From assembly GCF_021271205.1 (NCBI RefSeq), contig NZ_JAIWKS010000008.1, forward strand, positions 186,001-250,000: a stretch of 64,000 nt of DNA. The letters run 5' to 3'. The stretch comes from Pseudomonas uvaldensis (GTDB lineage Bacteria > Pseudomonadota > Gammaproteobacteria > Pseudomonadales > Pseudomonadaceae). Positions 1-7,918 of this stretch are shown piece after piece; position 1 is the first letter of the stretch; every line of letters begins with the position of its first letter. A model generated the notes under the pieces. It ran no database searches. It had not been told where the DNA came from and saw only the letters and a program-made list of their open reading frames with translations. A program made the position numbers and the translations under genes.

Positions 1-424
1 GGGCCGCTACGGTCCGGAGATGCGTTCCCGCGTAGGTCATCGCATGCCGTTGGCACGCACGGGGATCGGCAAGGCGCTGATGTTGGACGACACCGAGGAG
101 CAGTGGCAAAGGTTGTTTGAAATCAGCCAGCCAGCGGCAGGGAAAAATCAGTTCTGGCCGCAGCATCAGGAGCAATCCTGGGAGCAGTTCCAGCAGCGGA
201 TGCGAGAATATGTGGCGGGAGGCTACGCGTTCGACCTGGAAGACAACGAACCCTCGATTCGCTGCGTGGCGGCGCCGATCCGCGATGCGGGCAAGCGCAT
301 CGTTGCGGGTATCAGCATTGCCAGCACCGTGCCTTACATGCCGCTGGAAAAAATGGCCGAGCTGATTCCCCTGGTCAAAGGAGTCACGGCCCGGCTGTCG
401 GCGGAGTTGGGCGCCAAGGTCTGA
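1..424 (+). CDS. IclR-family transcriptional regulator, C-terminal part (5' end outside window)
   Basis: The open frame is already running at base 2 and ends at 422-424, so only about the last 140 residues are present. They match the effector-binding (IclR-type, GAF-like) half of the family: the segment with RMPLARTGIGKALM followed later by CVAAPIRDAGKRIVAGISI is the typical ligand-pocket signature near the C terminus. The DNA-binding winged helix would lie upstream of the window. IclR proteins usually control a neighbouring catabolic operon, which cannot be seen here. The next gene downstream is convergent and probably unrelated. Family assignment is good; the ligand is unknown. Confidence 0.85.
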   Translation, partial: GRYGPEMRSRVGHRMPLARTGIGKALMLDDTEEQWQRLFEISQPAAGKNQFWPQHQEQSWEQFQQRMREYVAGGYAFDLEDNEPSIRCVAAPIRDAGKRIVAGISIASTVPYMPLEKMAELIPLVKGVTARLSAELGAKV

Positions 425-442
425 TTAGTGGCCTGTGTGGCT

Positions 443-1495
443 TCAGGCCTTGAGGGTCGCCATGTCGATGACGAAGCGGTATTTGACGTCGCCGGCGATC
501 ATGCGGCTGTAGGCTTCATTGATCTGACGGATGTCGAGCATCTCGATGTCGCAGCTGATGTTGTGTTCGGCGCAGAAATCCAGCACTTCCTGGGTTTCGG
601 CGATTCCGCCAATCAACGATCCGGCCAGGACCCGACGGCCCATGATCAAATTGGCCGCATGGACCGGCGGATCGATCGGCTCGACCAGGCCTACCAGGAT
701 GTGCACACCGTCGAACCGCAGGGTGCTCAGGTACGGGTTGAGGTCGTGCTGCACCGGAATGGTGTCCAGCAGGTAGTTGAACCGACCGGCCGCGGCGGCC
801 ATCTGTTCGGCATCGGTGGACACGATCACATGGTCGGCGCCCTGGCGACGGGCTTCTTCGGCCTTGCTGGCCGAGCGGGTGAACAACGTCACTTCCGCAC
901 CCATGGCCTTGGCGAACTTGATGCCCATGTGGCCCAGTCCGCCCATGCCCAACACGCCGACCTTGTCGCCGGCTTTTACGCCAAAGTGCTTGAGGGGCGA
1001 GTAGGTGGTGATGCCGGCACAGAGAATCGGTGCGGCGCTGGCCGGGTCGAGCGCGGCCGGGATGCGCAGCACAAAATGCTCCTTGACCACGATGCTGTTG
1101 GAGTAACCGCCCATGGTGTGCCCGCCGCTGACACGATCCGGGCTGGCATAGGTTTGGGTCATGCCCTCTAAACAGAATTGTTCCAGGTCGGCGCGACAGG
1201 CATCGCATTGGCGGCAGGAGTCGACCATACAGCCGACGCCCACCAGGTCGCCAACCTTATAGCGCGTAACATTCGCACCGACGGCGGTAACCTTGCCTAC
1301 GATTTCGTGGCCGGGCATCAGCGGGTAAACAGCGATGCCCCATTCGTTGCGGGCCTGGTGGATATCGGAGTGGCAGACGCCACAGTAGAGAATGTCGATT
1401 GCCACGTCGTCGGCCTGCGGGCTGCGCCGTTCGAACTTCATGGGGGCGAGGGGGGCGGTAGGCGATTGGGCGGCGTATCCGATGGCGGTGTACAT
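443..1495 (-). CDS. zinc-dependent NAD(P) alcohol dehydrogenase, cinnamyl-alcohol-dehydrogenase/YahK type
   Basis: This 350-residue protein has the full medium-chain dehydrogenase layout. Catalytic-zinc residues sit in CGVCHSD (Cys38) and PGHE (His63, Glu64); the four structural-zinc cysteines are Cys94, Cys97, Cys100 and Cys108. The Rossmann motif is GMGGLGHMG. The arrangement matches the YahK/CAD-like subfamily, which reduces a broad range of aldehydes with NADPH in the cytoplasm. The start at 1495 is preceded by GAGG at a suitable distance. The gene lies 179 bases from the divergent AraC regulator at 1675, which is a plausible controller (inference). The physiological aldehyde is unknown. 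Confidence 0.9.
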   Translation of the reverse strand: MYTAIGYAAQSPTAPLAPMKFERRSPQADDVAIDILYCGVCHSDIHQARNEWGIAVYPLMPGHEIVGKVTAVGANVTRYKVGDLVGVGCMVDSCRQCDACRADLEQFCLEGMTQTYASPDRVSGGHTMGGYSNSIVVKEHFVLRIPAALDPASAAPILCAGITTYSPLKHFGVKAGDKVGVLGMGGLGHMGIKFAKAMGAEVTLFTRSASKAEEARRQGADHVIVSTDAEQMAAAAGRFNYLLDTIPVQHDLNPYLSTLRFDGVHILVGLVEPIDPPVHAANLIMGRRVLAGSLIGGIAETQEVLDFCAEHNISCDIEMLDIRQINEAYSRMIAGDVKYRFVIDMATLKA

Positions 1496-1674
1496 AATGA
1501 ACCTCGCTGAGCAGTGAACAATGAGGCGATCTATTCTGGTAGCCGTGACGACATGGGGCGATGGCGATTCCTACGGGTGTCATGCCTAATCCTCCGGCCT
1601 TGGCCGTGAATTGATCCTATGGAGTGCCAGACCTGCGATGATGTTCCTATCCCTTTTTCCGTGAAGTCTTTCCC

Positions 1675-2565
1675 ATGTTGTTGACCCGCCATCTCGATGC
1701 CAACGCGGCGCTGGTTTCGCTGATCGAACCCTTGGCCAACCGTGACGGTTTCATCCCTACGCGATTGCCTGGCGTGCAAGTGCTGCGGTGTAGCCAGGAT
1801 ATTGCCCGTGGTCCGCAGCTTTACGAACCGAGCCTGGTCATCATCGCCCAGGGCAGCAAACTGGCGTACCTGGGGCCTCGCACGCTGGAATACGGCGCGG
1901 GGCATTACCTGATCCAGGCGTTGCCGGTGCCGTTCGAGTGCGAAACCTATGCCATGCCCGATGCTCCGCTGCTCGGGATTTCCGTTGCGATCGATCGGGC
2001 GATGTTGGGTGAGTTGGTGCTGGCCATGGGATTGACGCCGGGACGAAGCCTGGCAGCCCAGACGCCGGAGTCCATGACCAGCGCCGAGCTCGATGACGCC
2101 ATGCGTGGCTGTGTCGAACGTCTGTTGCAGTGCTTGCACGATCCGTTGGAGTGCCAGGTCATGGGCCAGGCGCGGCTGCGGGAGCTGCTGTTCGTTGCCT
2201 TGCGCGGACCCCAGGCTGACGTATTGCGGGCATTGGTGGAACAGCATGGGCAGTTTGCCCGGATTGCCGCGGCCCTGAGTCATCTGCATGCGCATTTCAC
2301 CGAGCCGTTGAACGTCGAGACATTGGCCAGTTGCGCCAACATGAGCGCGTCGACGTTTCATGAGCATTTCAAGCGCAGCACGTTGCTCTCGCCGGTGCAG
2401 TACCTCAAGCGTTTGCGTCTGCTGAAGGCGCAACGGTTGTTGCTCGTCGAAGGGTTGGGCGTGGCGCAGGTGGCGCATCAGGTGGGGTATCAGAGCTCGT
2501 CGCAGTTCAGTCGGGAGTACAAGCGTTATTTCGAGCGTAGCCCAGGGGAAGAGCGCGCGGCTTGA
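1675..2565 (+). CDS. AraC-family transcriptional regulator with AraC_N cupin domain
   Basis: The 296-residue protein has an N-terminal AraC-type sensor domain of the kind found beside alcohol dehydrogenase genes (about residues 20-175), followed by two helix-turn-helix motifs at the C terminus: a first around ETLASCANMSASTFHEHFK and a second around VAHQVGYQSSSQFSREYKRY. It is divergent from the zinc alcohol dehydrogenase at 443-1495, and such AraC_N regulators commonly activate the divergent dehydrogenase (family knowledge; the link here is inference). No strong ribosome binding site precedes the ATG. The inducer is unknown. Confidence 0.88.
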   Translation: MLLTRHLDANAALVSLIEPLANRDGFIPTRLPGVQVLRCSQDIARGPQLYEPSLVIIAQGSKLAYLGPRTLEYGAGHYLIQALPVPFECETYAMPDAPLLGISVAIDRAMLGELVLAMGLTPGRSLAAQTPESMTSAELDDAMRGCVERLLQCLHDPLECQVMGQARLRELLFVALRGPQADVLRALVEQHGQFARIAAALSHLHAHFTEPLNVETLASCANMSASTFHEHFKRSTLLSPVQYLKRLRLLKAQRLLLVEGLGVAQVAHQVGYQSSSQFSREYKRYFERSPGEERAA

Positions 2566-2580
2566 TCCACTGAAGATCCC

Positions 2581-2669
2581 TGTGGGAGCGGGCTTGCTCG
2601 CGAAAGCGGCCTATCAGTCAGCCATGTTGTTACTGACATCTCGCCTTCGCGAGCAAGCCCGCTCCCACA
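2581..2669. repeat. REP pair (REPIN), arms facing each other
   Basis: The sequence begins TGTGGGAGCGGGCTTGCTCG and ends with its near-perfect reverse complement, separated by about 45 bases. This is the standard Pseudomonas REP doublet, and it lies between the converging 3' ends of the AraC gene and etfQO. Confidence 0.93.
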
Positions 2670-2703
2670 TTCCGGACTCGGTGTTTCTTGAAATAGCACG
2701 CAA

Positions 2704-2730
2704 CAAAAAGGCCCCCATTGCGGGAGCCTC
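2704..2730 (-). terminator. rho-independent terminator of etfQO
   Basis: On the minus strand a stem AGGCTCCCGCAATGGGGGCCT is followed by a short T run, starting about 20 bases past the etfQO stop. Confidence 0.75.
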
Positions 2731-2748
2731 GTTGTTCAGCGAATCGGC

Positions 2749-4413
2749 TTACATGTTCGGGTAAGTCGGCCCACCGGCGCCTTCCGGCGTCACCCAGGTA
2801 ATGTTCTGCGCCGGATCCTTGATGTCGCAGGTCTTGCAGTGCACGCAGTTCTGGGCGTTGATCTGGAAGCGCTTCTCGCCGTCTTCCTGGGTCACCACTT
2901 CGTACACGCCGGCCGGGCAGTAGCGCTGGGCCGGTTCGTCGTACAGCGGCAGGTTCTTGCCGATCGGGATGCTCGGGTCGGTCAACTTCAGGTGGCAGGG
3001 CTGTTCTTCTTCATGGTTGGTACCGGAGATGAACACCGAGCTGAGTTTGTCGAAGCTGATCTTGCCGTCCGGTTTCGGGTAGTCGATCTTTTTGCAATCG
3101 GCCGCCAGCTTGAGGCAGGCATAGTCCGGCTTGTTGTCGTGCAGGGTGAACGGCAGCTTGCCGCCGAAGATGTTCTGGTCGAGCCAGTTGAAGCCGCCGC
3201 CGATGATGGCGCCGTACTTGTGAATCGCGGCGCCGAAGTTGCGGCTGGCGAACAGCTCTTCGTGCAGCCAACTCTTCTTGAACGCGTCAACGTAAGTAGT
3301 CAGCTCTTCAGTGCCATCTTTCTCGGCGAACAGCGCTTCAGCCACCGACTCAGCGGCGAGCATGCCGGACTTCATGGCGGTGTGGCTGCCCTTGATCTTG
3401 GCGAAGTTCAGGGTGCCGAGGTCGCAGCCGATCAGCGCGCCGCCCTTGAACACCATTTTCGGCAGCGAATTGAGGCCACCCTTGCAGATGGCTCGGGCGC
3501 CGTAGCTGACGCGCTTGCCGCCTTCCAGGTACTGCTTGAGCACCGGGTGGTGCTTGAGGCGCTGGAACTCGTCGAACGGTGACAGGAAGGTGTTGCTGTA
3601 GGACAGGTCGACGATCAGGCCGACCACCACCTGGTTGTTTTCCAGGTGATAGAGGAAGGAGCCGCCGGTGTTCTCGGTGCCCATGATGTCCAGCGGCCAG
3701 CCGGCGGTGTGGACCACCAGGCCGGGTTGGTGTTTGGCCGGGTCGATTTCCCAGATTTCCTTCAGGCCGATGCCGTAGTGCTGGGCGTCGGCCTCGCTGT
3801 CCAGGTTGAAACGCTTGATCAACTGCTTGCCGATGTGGCCACGGCAGCCTTCGGCGAACAGCGTGTACTTGGCGCGCAATTCCATGCCAGGGGTGTACAG
3901 GCCTTCCTTCGGATGGCCTTCGCGGTCGACCCCCAGGTCGCCGGTGATGATCCCGCGGACCACGCCGTTCTCGTCGAACAGCGCTTCCTGGGCGGCGAAC
4001 CCCGGGTAGATTTCCACGCCCAGGTTCTCGGCCTGCTGGGCCAGCCAGCGGCACAGGTTGCCCAGGGAAATAATATAGTTGCCTTCGTTGTGCATGGTCT
4101 TGGGCACGAAGAAGTCAGGGATTTTGCTCGCGGTGTCGGCGTTTCTCAGGACATAAATGTCATCGCGCTTGACGGGCGTGTTCAGCGGCGCACCCAGTTC
4201 TTTCCAGTCCGGGAACAGCTCGTTCAGGGCGCGGGGTTCGAACACGGCGCCGGAGAGGATGTGCGCACCGACTTCCGAACCTTTTTCGACCACGCAGACG
4301 CTGATTTCCTTACCGGCTTCGGTGGCCTTCTGTTTCAGTCGGCAAGCGGCAGACAGGCCAGCGGGGCCGGCACCGACGATGACCACGTCGAATTCCATGT
4401 ATTCGCGTTCCAC
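2749..4413 (-). CDS. etfQO: electron transfer flavoprotein-ubiquinone oxidoreductase (ETF-QO)
   Basis: The 554-residue protein carries the N-terminal FAD-binding motif VGAGPAGLSAA and, near the C terminus, the cysteine pattern CVHCKTCDIKDP with an upstream RYCPAGVY that together bind one [4Fe-4S] cluster. It is an inner-membrane-associated enzyme that takes electrons from reduced ETF and reduces ubiquinone, linking acyl-CoA dehydrogenases to respiration. A GTG start at 4413 is chosen because AGGAG lies seven bases upstream of it; the internal ATG at 4398 is the alternative. The gene is divergent from etfBA, and the shared 544-base control region holds a likely PsrA operator. Confidence 0.97.
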   Translation of the reverse strand: MEREYMEFDVVIVGAGPAGLSAACRLKQKATEAGKEISVCVVEKGSEVGAHILSGAVFEPRALNELFPDWKELGAPLNTPVKRDDIYVLRNADTASKIPDFFVPKTMHNEGNYIISLGNLCRWLAQQAENLGVEIYPGFAAQEALFDENGVVRGIITGDLGVDREGHPKEGLYTPGMELRAKYTLFAEGCRGHIGKQLIKRFNLDSEADAQHYGIGLKEIWEIDPAKHQPGLVVHTAGWPLDIMGTENTGGSFLYHLENNQVVVGLIVDLSYSNTFLSPFDEFQRLKHHPVLKQYLEGGKRVSYGARAICKGGLNSLPKMVFKGGALIGCDLGTLNFAKIKGSHTAMKSGMLAAESVAEALFAEKDGTEELTTYVDAFKKSWLHEELFASRNFGAAIHKYGAIIGGGFNWLDQNIFGGKLPFTLHDNKPDYACLKLAADCKKIDYPKPDGKISFDKLSSVFISGTNHEEEQPCHLKLTDPSIPIGKNLPLYDEPAQRYCPAGVYEVVTQEDGEKRFQINAQNCVHCKTCDIKDPAQNITWVTPEGAGGPTYPNM

Positions 4414-4569
4414 AGGCTATCTCCTACTCAAGGCTCAGCGGTTTTTTCTAATTGGAGGTTTGGCGTTGCATCCATTGTTTCCTTCACCGCAGCGACGAAA
4501 GCGACAATGGATGACCCGCGATTCTCTCTTGGGGGCGCATTATATCTACACCACTCTCAGGGTCCAATA

Positions 4570-4583
4570 CAAACGTTTGTTTG
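4570..4583. promoter_or_regulatory. candidate PsrA operator CAAAC-N4-GTTTG
   Basis: The sequence CAAACGTTTGTTTG fits exactly the published PsrA consensus G/CAAAC(N2-4)GTTTG/C. PsrA is the long-chain-fatty-acid-responsive TetR regulator of Pseudomonas, and etf genes are reported among its targets in P. aeruginosa. The site lies 157 bases upstream of the etfQO start. Binding here is inferred from the match. Confidence 0.7.
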
Positions 4584-4643
4584 AAATCGCTGGAGGCCCG
4601 GTAAATCACTGACGTACGGCTTATGACTGGCTATTTTGCCGTA

Positions 4644-4669
4644 TTGACCGGAATAGGTGTTCCGGTCAA
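4644..4669. promoter_or_regulatory. perfect inverted repeat TTGACCGGAA-N6-TTCCGGTCAA in the etf control region
   Basis: Both 10-base arms are exact reverse complements, with a six-base spacer, and the symmetry continues outward as CCGTAT on each side with a two-base offset. It may be a dimer operator; each arm also begins with TTGACC, a good -35 hexamer, pointing outward in each direction. The regulator is not known to me. Confidence 0.6.
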
Positions 4670-4957
4670 GATACGGGCGGTTTTGCGCTCGCCGTAGGCT
4701 GACTGTTGGTTTCAAGAGCACCTCTAAAGACAGGGCGAAGGCAGCACAAAGTGACGTAACGCGTGGTTCGGACGCGCAGTTTACACGCCGCGATAATGAA
4801 TGACTCATCGGTCACCACTGACGAACGGTCTTCACTCCCGTGAGCAAGTCATGTGTGGTTCATGCCGGCGTTTTTAGAGGTGCCCTTGCGCCCATGAGCA
4901 TCAACCGCCAGGTTCGCCTAGGCGACTTTCTATTCACCGGAGAGTAACGAGGAATCC

Positions 4958-5707
4958 ATGAAGGTTCTTGTAGCTGTCAAACGAGTGGTCGACTATAACG
5001 TCAAGGTTCGCGTCAAGGCGGACAACTCCGGCGTCGACCTCGCCAACGTCAAGATGTCGATGAACCCTTTCTGCGAAATCGCCGTAGAAGAAGCCGTACG
5101 CCTGAAAGAAAAAGGCGTGGCGACTGAGATCGTCGTTGTCTCCATCGGTCCGACCACTGCCCAGGAGCAACTGCGCACCGCGCTGGCGCTGGGTGCCGAT
5201 CGCGCCATCCTCGTCGAATCCGCCGAAGACCTGACTTCCCTGGCCGTGGCCAAGCTGCTCAAGGCCGTCGTCGATAAGGAACAGCCACAGCTGGTGATCC
5301 TCGGCAAGCAGGCCATCGACAGCGACAACAACCAGACCGGCCAGATGCTCGCTGCATTGAGCGGCTACGGTCAGGGTACCTTCGCATCGAAAGTCGAAGT
5401 GTCCGGCGACAGCGTTGCCGTGACCCGTGAAATCGATGGCGGTGCGCAGACCGTTTCCCTGAAGCTGCCGGCCATCGTCACCACCGACCTGCGTTTGAAC
5501 GAGCCGCGCTATGCGTCTCTGCCAAACATCATGAAAGCCAAGAAGAAGCCGCTTGAAGTGCTGACGCCTGACGCTTTGGGCGTTTCCACCGCTTCCACCA
5601 ACAAGACCATCAAAGTCGAAGCGCCGGCTGCACGCAGCGCGGGTATCAAGGTCAAGTCGGTGGCTGAACTGGTCGAGAAACTGAAAAACGAAGCGAAGGT
5701 GATCTGA
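4958..5707 (+). CDS. etfB: electron transfer flavoprotein subunit beta
   Basis: The 249-residue protein starts MKVLVAVKRVVDYNVKVRVK, the typical beta-subunit beginning, and has the AMP-binding beta-subunit motif around GKQAIDSDNNQTGQML. It pairs with EtfA to form the soluble heterodimeric flavoprotein that collects electrons from acyl-CoA and other dehydrogenases. CGAGGA lies a few bases before the ATG. The stop at 5707 is two bases from the etfA start, so the two are co-translated. High codon bias suggests strong expression (impression from reading, not computed). Confidence 0.97.
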   Translation: MKVLVAVKRVVDYNVKVRVKADNSGVDLANVKMSMNPFCEIAVEEAVRLKEKGVATEIVVVSIGPTTAQEQLRTALALGADRAILVESAEDLTSLAVAKLLKAVVDKEQPQLVILGKQAIDSDNNQTGQMLAALSGYGQGTFASKVEVSGDSVAVTREIDGGAQTVSLKLPAIVTTDLRLNEPRYASLPNIMKAKKKPLEVLTPDALGVSTASTNKTIKVEAPAARSAGIKVKSVAELVEKLKNEAKVI

Positions 5708-5709
5708 TC

Positions 5710-6639
5710 ATGACTATCCTCGTAATCGCCGAACACGATAACAAAGCGCTGGCTCCAGCCACGCTGAACACCGTTGCTGCCGCTGCCAAGATCGGTGGCG
5801 ACATCCACGTGCTGGTGGCCGGGCAGGGCGCTGGCGCCGTTGCCGAAGCATCCGCGAAAATCGCTGGCGTGGCTAAAGTGCTGTCCGCTGACAACGCCGC
5901 CTATGCGCACCAGTTGCCGGAAAACGTTGCGCCGCTGGTCGCTGAGCTGGGCAAGGGCTACAGCCACATCCTGGCTGCCGCCACGTCCAACGGCAAGAAC
6001 ATCCTGCCACGGGTTGCCGCTGCGCTGGACGTCGACCAGATCTCCGAGATCATCTCGGTGGAAAGCGCCGACACCTTCAAGCGCCCGATCTACGCCGGTA
6101 ACGCCATCGCGACCGTGCAGTCGACCGCTTCGGTCAAGGTCATCACCGTGCGTGCCACCGGTTTCGACCCGGTTGCCGCCGAAGGTGGCTCGGCTGCCGT
6201 TGAGGCCGTAGGCGCTGCCCACGACGCGGGCATTTCCAGTTTCGTCAACGAAGAACTGGCCAAGTCCGACCGTCCTGAACTGACCGCTGCCAAGATCGTC
6301 GTTTCCGGCGGCCGCGGCATGCAGAACGGTGACAACTTCAAACACCTGTACGCCCTGGCCGACAAGCTGGGCGCTGCTGTCGGCGCTTCCCGCGCGGCGG
6401 TCGACGCCGGTTTCGTACCCAACGACATGCAGGTCGGCCAGACCGGCAAGATCGTTGCGCCACAGCTGTACATCGCCGTTGGTATCTCCGGCGCGATCCA
6501 GCACCTGGCCGGTATGAAGGACTCCAAGGTGATCGTTGCGATCAACAAGGACGAAGAGGCGCCGATTTTCCAGGTGGCCGACTACGGCCTGGTAGCGGAC
6601 CTGTTCGAAGCTGTTCCCGAGTTGGAGAAGCTGGTCTAA
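5710..6639 (+). CDS. etfA: electron transfer flavoprotein subunit alpha
   Basis: The 309-residue protein has the two-domain alpha-subunit layout: an N-terminal domain beginning MTILVIAEHDNKALAPATLN and the C-terminal FAD-binding domain with VSGGRGMQNGDNF, GASRAAVDAGF and GQTGKIVAPQLYIAVGISG. The last motif is the FAD signature of the family. It works with EtfB and delivers electrons to ETF-QO, encoded divergently at 2749-4413. A strong terminator follows 25 bases after the stop and closes the two-gene operon. Confidence 0.97.
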   Translation: MTILVIAEHDNKALAPATLNTVAAAAKIGGDIHVLVAGQGAGAVAEASAKIAGVAKVLSADNAAYAHQLPENVAPLVAELGKGYSHILAAATSNGKNILPRVAAALDVDQISEIISVESADTFKRPIYAGNAIATVQSTASVKVITVRATGFDPVAAEGGSAAVEAVGAAHDAGISSFVNEELAKSDRPELTAAKIVVSGGRGMQNGDNFKHLYALADKLGAAVGASRAAVDAGFVPNDMQVGQTGKIVAPQLYIAVGISGAIQHLAGMKDSKVIVAINKDEEAPIFQVADYGLVADLFEAVPELEKLV

Positions 6640-6663
6640 TCCGGCATCTTCACTTATAAAGAG

Positions 6664-6688
6664 CCCGGCCTTTTGGCCGGGTTTTTTA
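6664..6688 (+). terminator. rho-independent terminator after etfBA
   Basis: CCCGGCC-TTTT-GGCCGGG is followed by six T. The stem is perfect. Confidence 0.93.
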
Positions 6689-6724
6689 TTTTCGCACTGT
6701 CCGCTTTCAAGGGAGCGCATCGCC

Positions 6725-7549
6725 ATGGAGCTTCGCCATTTGGCCAGTTGGTCGTTGTCATGGGTACTGGCATGCCTGCCCTCGGTGTCTGTCGCCGCCG
6801 GCAAGTGCGAGCGACTGATCGCCACCGGCAGTCCGGATGCGCCGCCTTACCTCTGGCAAGATCCCCAGGATCCCAAGCACTTGATCGGCGCCGGTGCCGA
6901 CCTGCTGACACAAGTGGCAGGAGAGTTGGGCATCAAGGTCGAATTGCTCTACGCGGGCAAGCGTGCCCAGGCGCTGGAGGAGGTGCGCAGCGGGCGCATG
7001 GACCTGCTCACCGATGCTCCGCTGACCCCGACCGGACTTGATTCCCTGGACTACGTCCATCCGCCCTTGTTGGAAAACGACTACTTGGTCTGGACCCGCA
7101 AGGGGTCGACACTGGTCGTCAATCGCCCAGAGGACCTTCACGGGCATCCCGGTGCGTTGTCGGAAAAAGCTCGGATGACCCAGGGATTCAGCACTTTTGC
7201 AGAGAAGCAATTGTCCCTGACCCGTACCGCCAACTTAACCCAGGCCTTTCAGAAACTGCTGCTGGGAGAGGTTGAATATGTCCTGGCGGGTCGCTATTCG
7301 GGCCTGGCGATGGCGCAGACACTGGGCATGGCGAATGATCTACAGGCCACAGCGCAACCGGTGGACAAACCGGGTCTGTTCCTCGCGGTTTCCCATAACT
7401 CCGCCTGCAATGAGCCATGGTTACGCGGACAGCTGGCGCAAAAGATGACAGAATTGGCCGCGTCCGGCCTGACTGAGGCTGTGTTGCAGCGCAATCTCGA
7501 GCGTTGGAACATGCAGTCGCAGCCATCTGTCAGTGCCCCAAAACAGTAG
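6725..7549 (+). CDS. periplasmic solute-binding protein, family 3 (amino-acid type)
   Basis: The 274-residue protein has an N-terminal signal peptide (about residues 1-26) followed by a mature part beginning GKCERLIATGSPDAPPYLW, the ligand-pocket opening of family 3 binding proteins, and a later SGRMDLLTDAPLTP segment that matches the conserved GxxD region. No permease or ATPase gene is beside it, so it is either an orphan binding protein or a paralogue with a sensing or structural role, a frequent situation in Pseudomonas. It sits just after the etfBA terminator and ahead of two lipoprotein genes. The ligand is unknown. Confidence 0.82.
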   Translation: MELRHLASWSLSWVLACLPSVSVAAGKCERLIATGSPDAPPYLWQDPQDPKHLIGAGADLLTQVAGELGIKVELLYAGKRAQALEEVRSGRMDLLTDAPLTPTGLDSLDYVHPPLLENDYLVWTRKGSTLVVNRPEDLHGHPGALSEKARMTQGFSTFAEKQLSLTRTANLTQAFQKLLLGEVEYVLAGRYSGLAMAQTLGMANDLQATAQPVDKPGLFLAVSHNSACNEPWLRGQLAQKMTELAASGLTEAVLQRNLERWNMQSQPSVSAPKQ

Positions 7550-7558
7550 GGAATATTA

Positions 7559-7918
7559 GTGATTATTCGACCTCTTTTCGCTGCCCTGGCCGTTCTGGCT
7601 CTGGCGGGCTGCGCGGCCGATCCGGCGCCGAATGAACAGATCCGCCTGACCGAACAGGCACTGGAACAAGCCCGGGCGGTGGGAGCCACCGCCGACGAAG
7701 TGCCCGAGCTGAAACTGGCCGAAGAAAAGTTCGCCAGGGCCAAGGGCAACATGGCCGATGAGTCGTACAAAAAGGCCCGCATGCGTGCCGAGCAGGCCGA
7801 GCTGGATGCCCGCCTGGCTGAAGCGAAGGTGCTGACCCTCAAGAGCCAGGAGCAAGTGAGCGTGCTCGAAACCCGCATCGCACGCTTGCGTAAACAGCTG
7901 AGGGAGGATGCCCAATGA
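7559..7918 (+). CDS. DUF4398 lipoprotein
   Basis: The 119-residue protein starts with GTG at 7559, supported by GGGAATA just upstream. Its lipobox LAGC places a lipidated cysteine near residue 19. The rest is alanine- and glutamate-rich and predicted helical or coiled coil: EQIRLTEQALEQARAVGAT and a heptad-like region through the C terminus. DUF4398 proteins are outer-membrane or periplasmic lipoproteins of unknown role. The stop overlaps the start of the next gene by four bases, so the two are translationally coupled and probably act together. Confidence 0.85.
   Translation: MIIRPLFAALAVLALAGCAADPAPNEQIRLTEQALEQARAVGATADEVPELKLAEEKFARAKGNMADESYKKARMRAEQAELDARLAEAKVLTLKSQEQVSVLETRIARLRKQLREDAQ

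Larger units (their letters stand above)
4414..4957. promoter_or_regulatory. divergent control region of etfQO and etfBA
   Basis: This 544-base gap separates the two divergent transcription units. I see no convincing gene in it; an 83-residue minus-strand open frame (4557-4808) resembles nothing and lacks a good start signal. It contains a PsrA-like operator at 4570-4583 and a perfect 10-base inverted repeat at 4644-4669, both annotated separately. Confidence 0.7.

Noticed and set aside
4557..4808. 83-residue minus-strand frame in the etf gap
   Set aside because: No plausible start signal, no domain, and it would span the inverted repeat and operator region.
5509..6825. 438-residue open frame antisense to etfBA
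   Set aside because: It lies entirely opposite confidently identified EtfB/EtfA frames, has no recognisable domain and its composition mirrors the codon bias of the sense genes.
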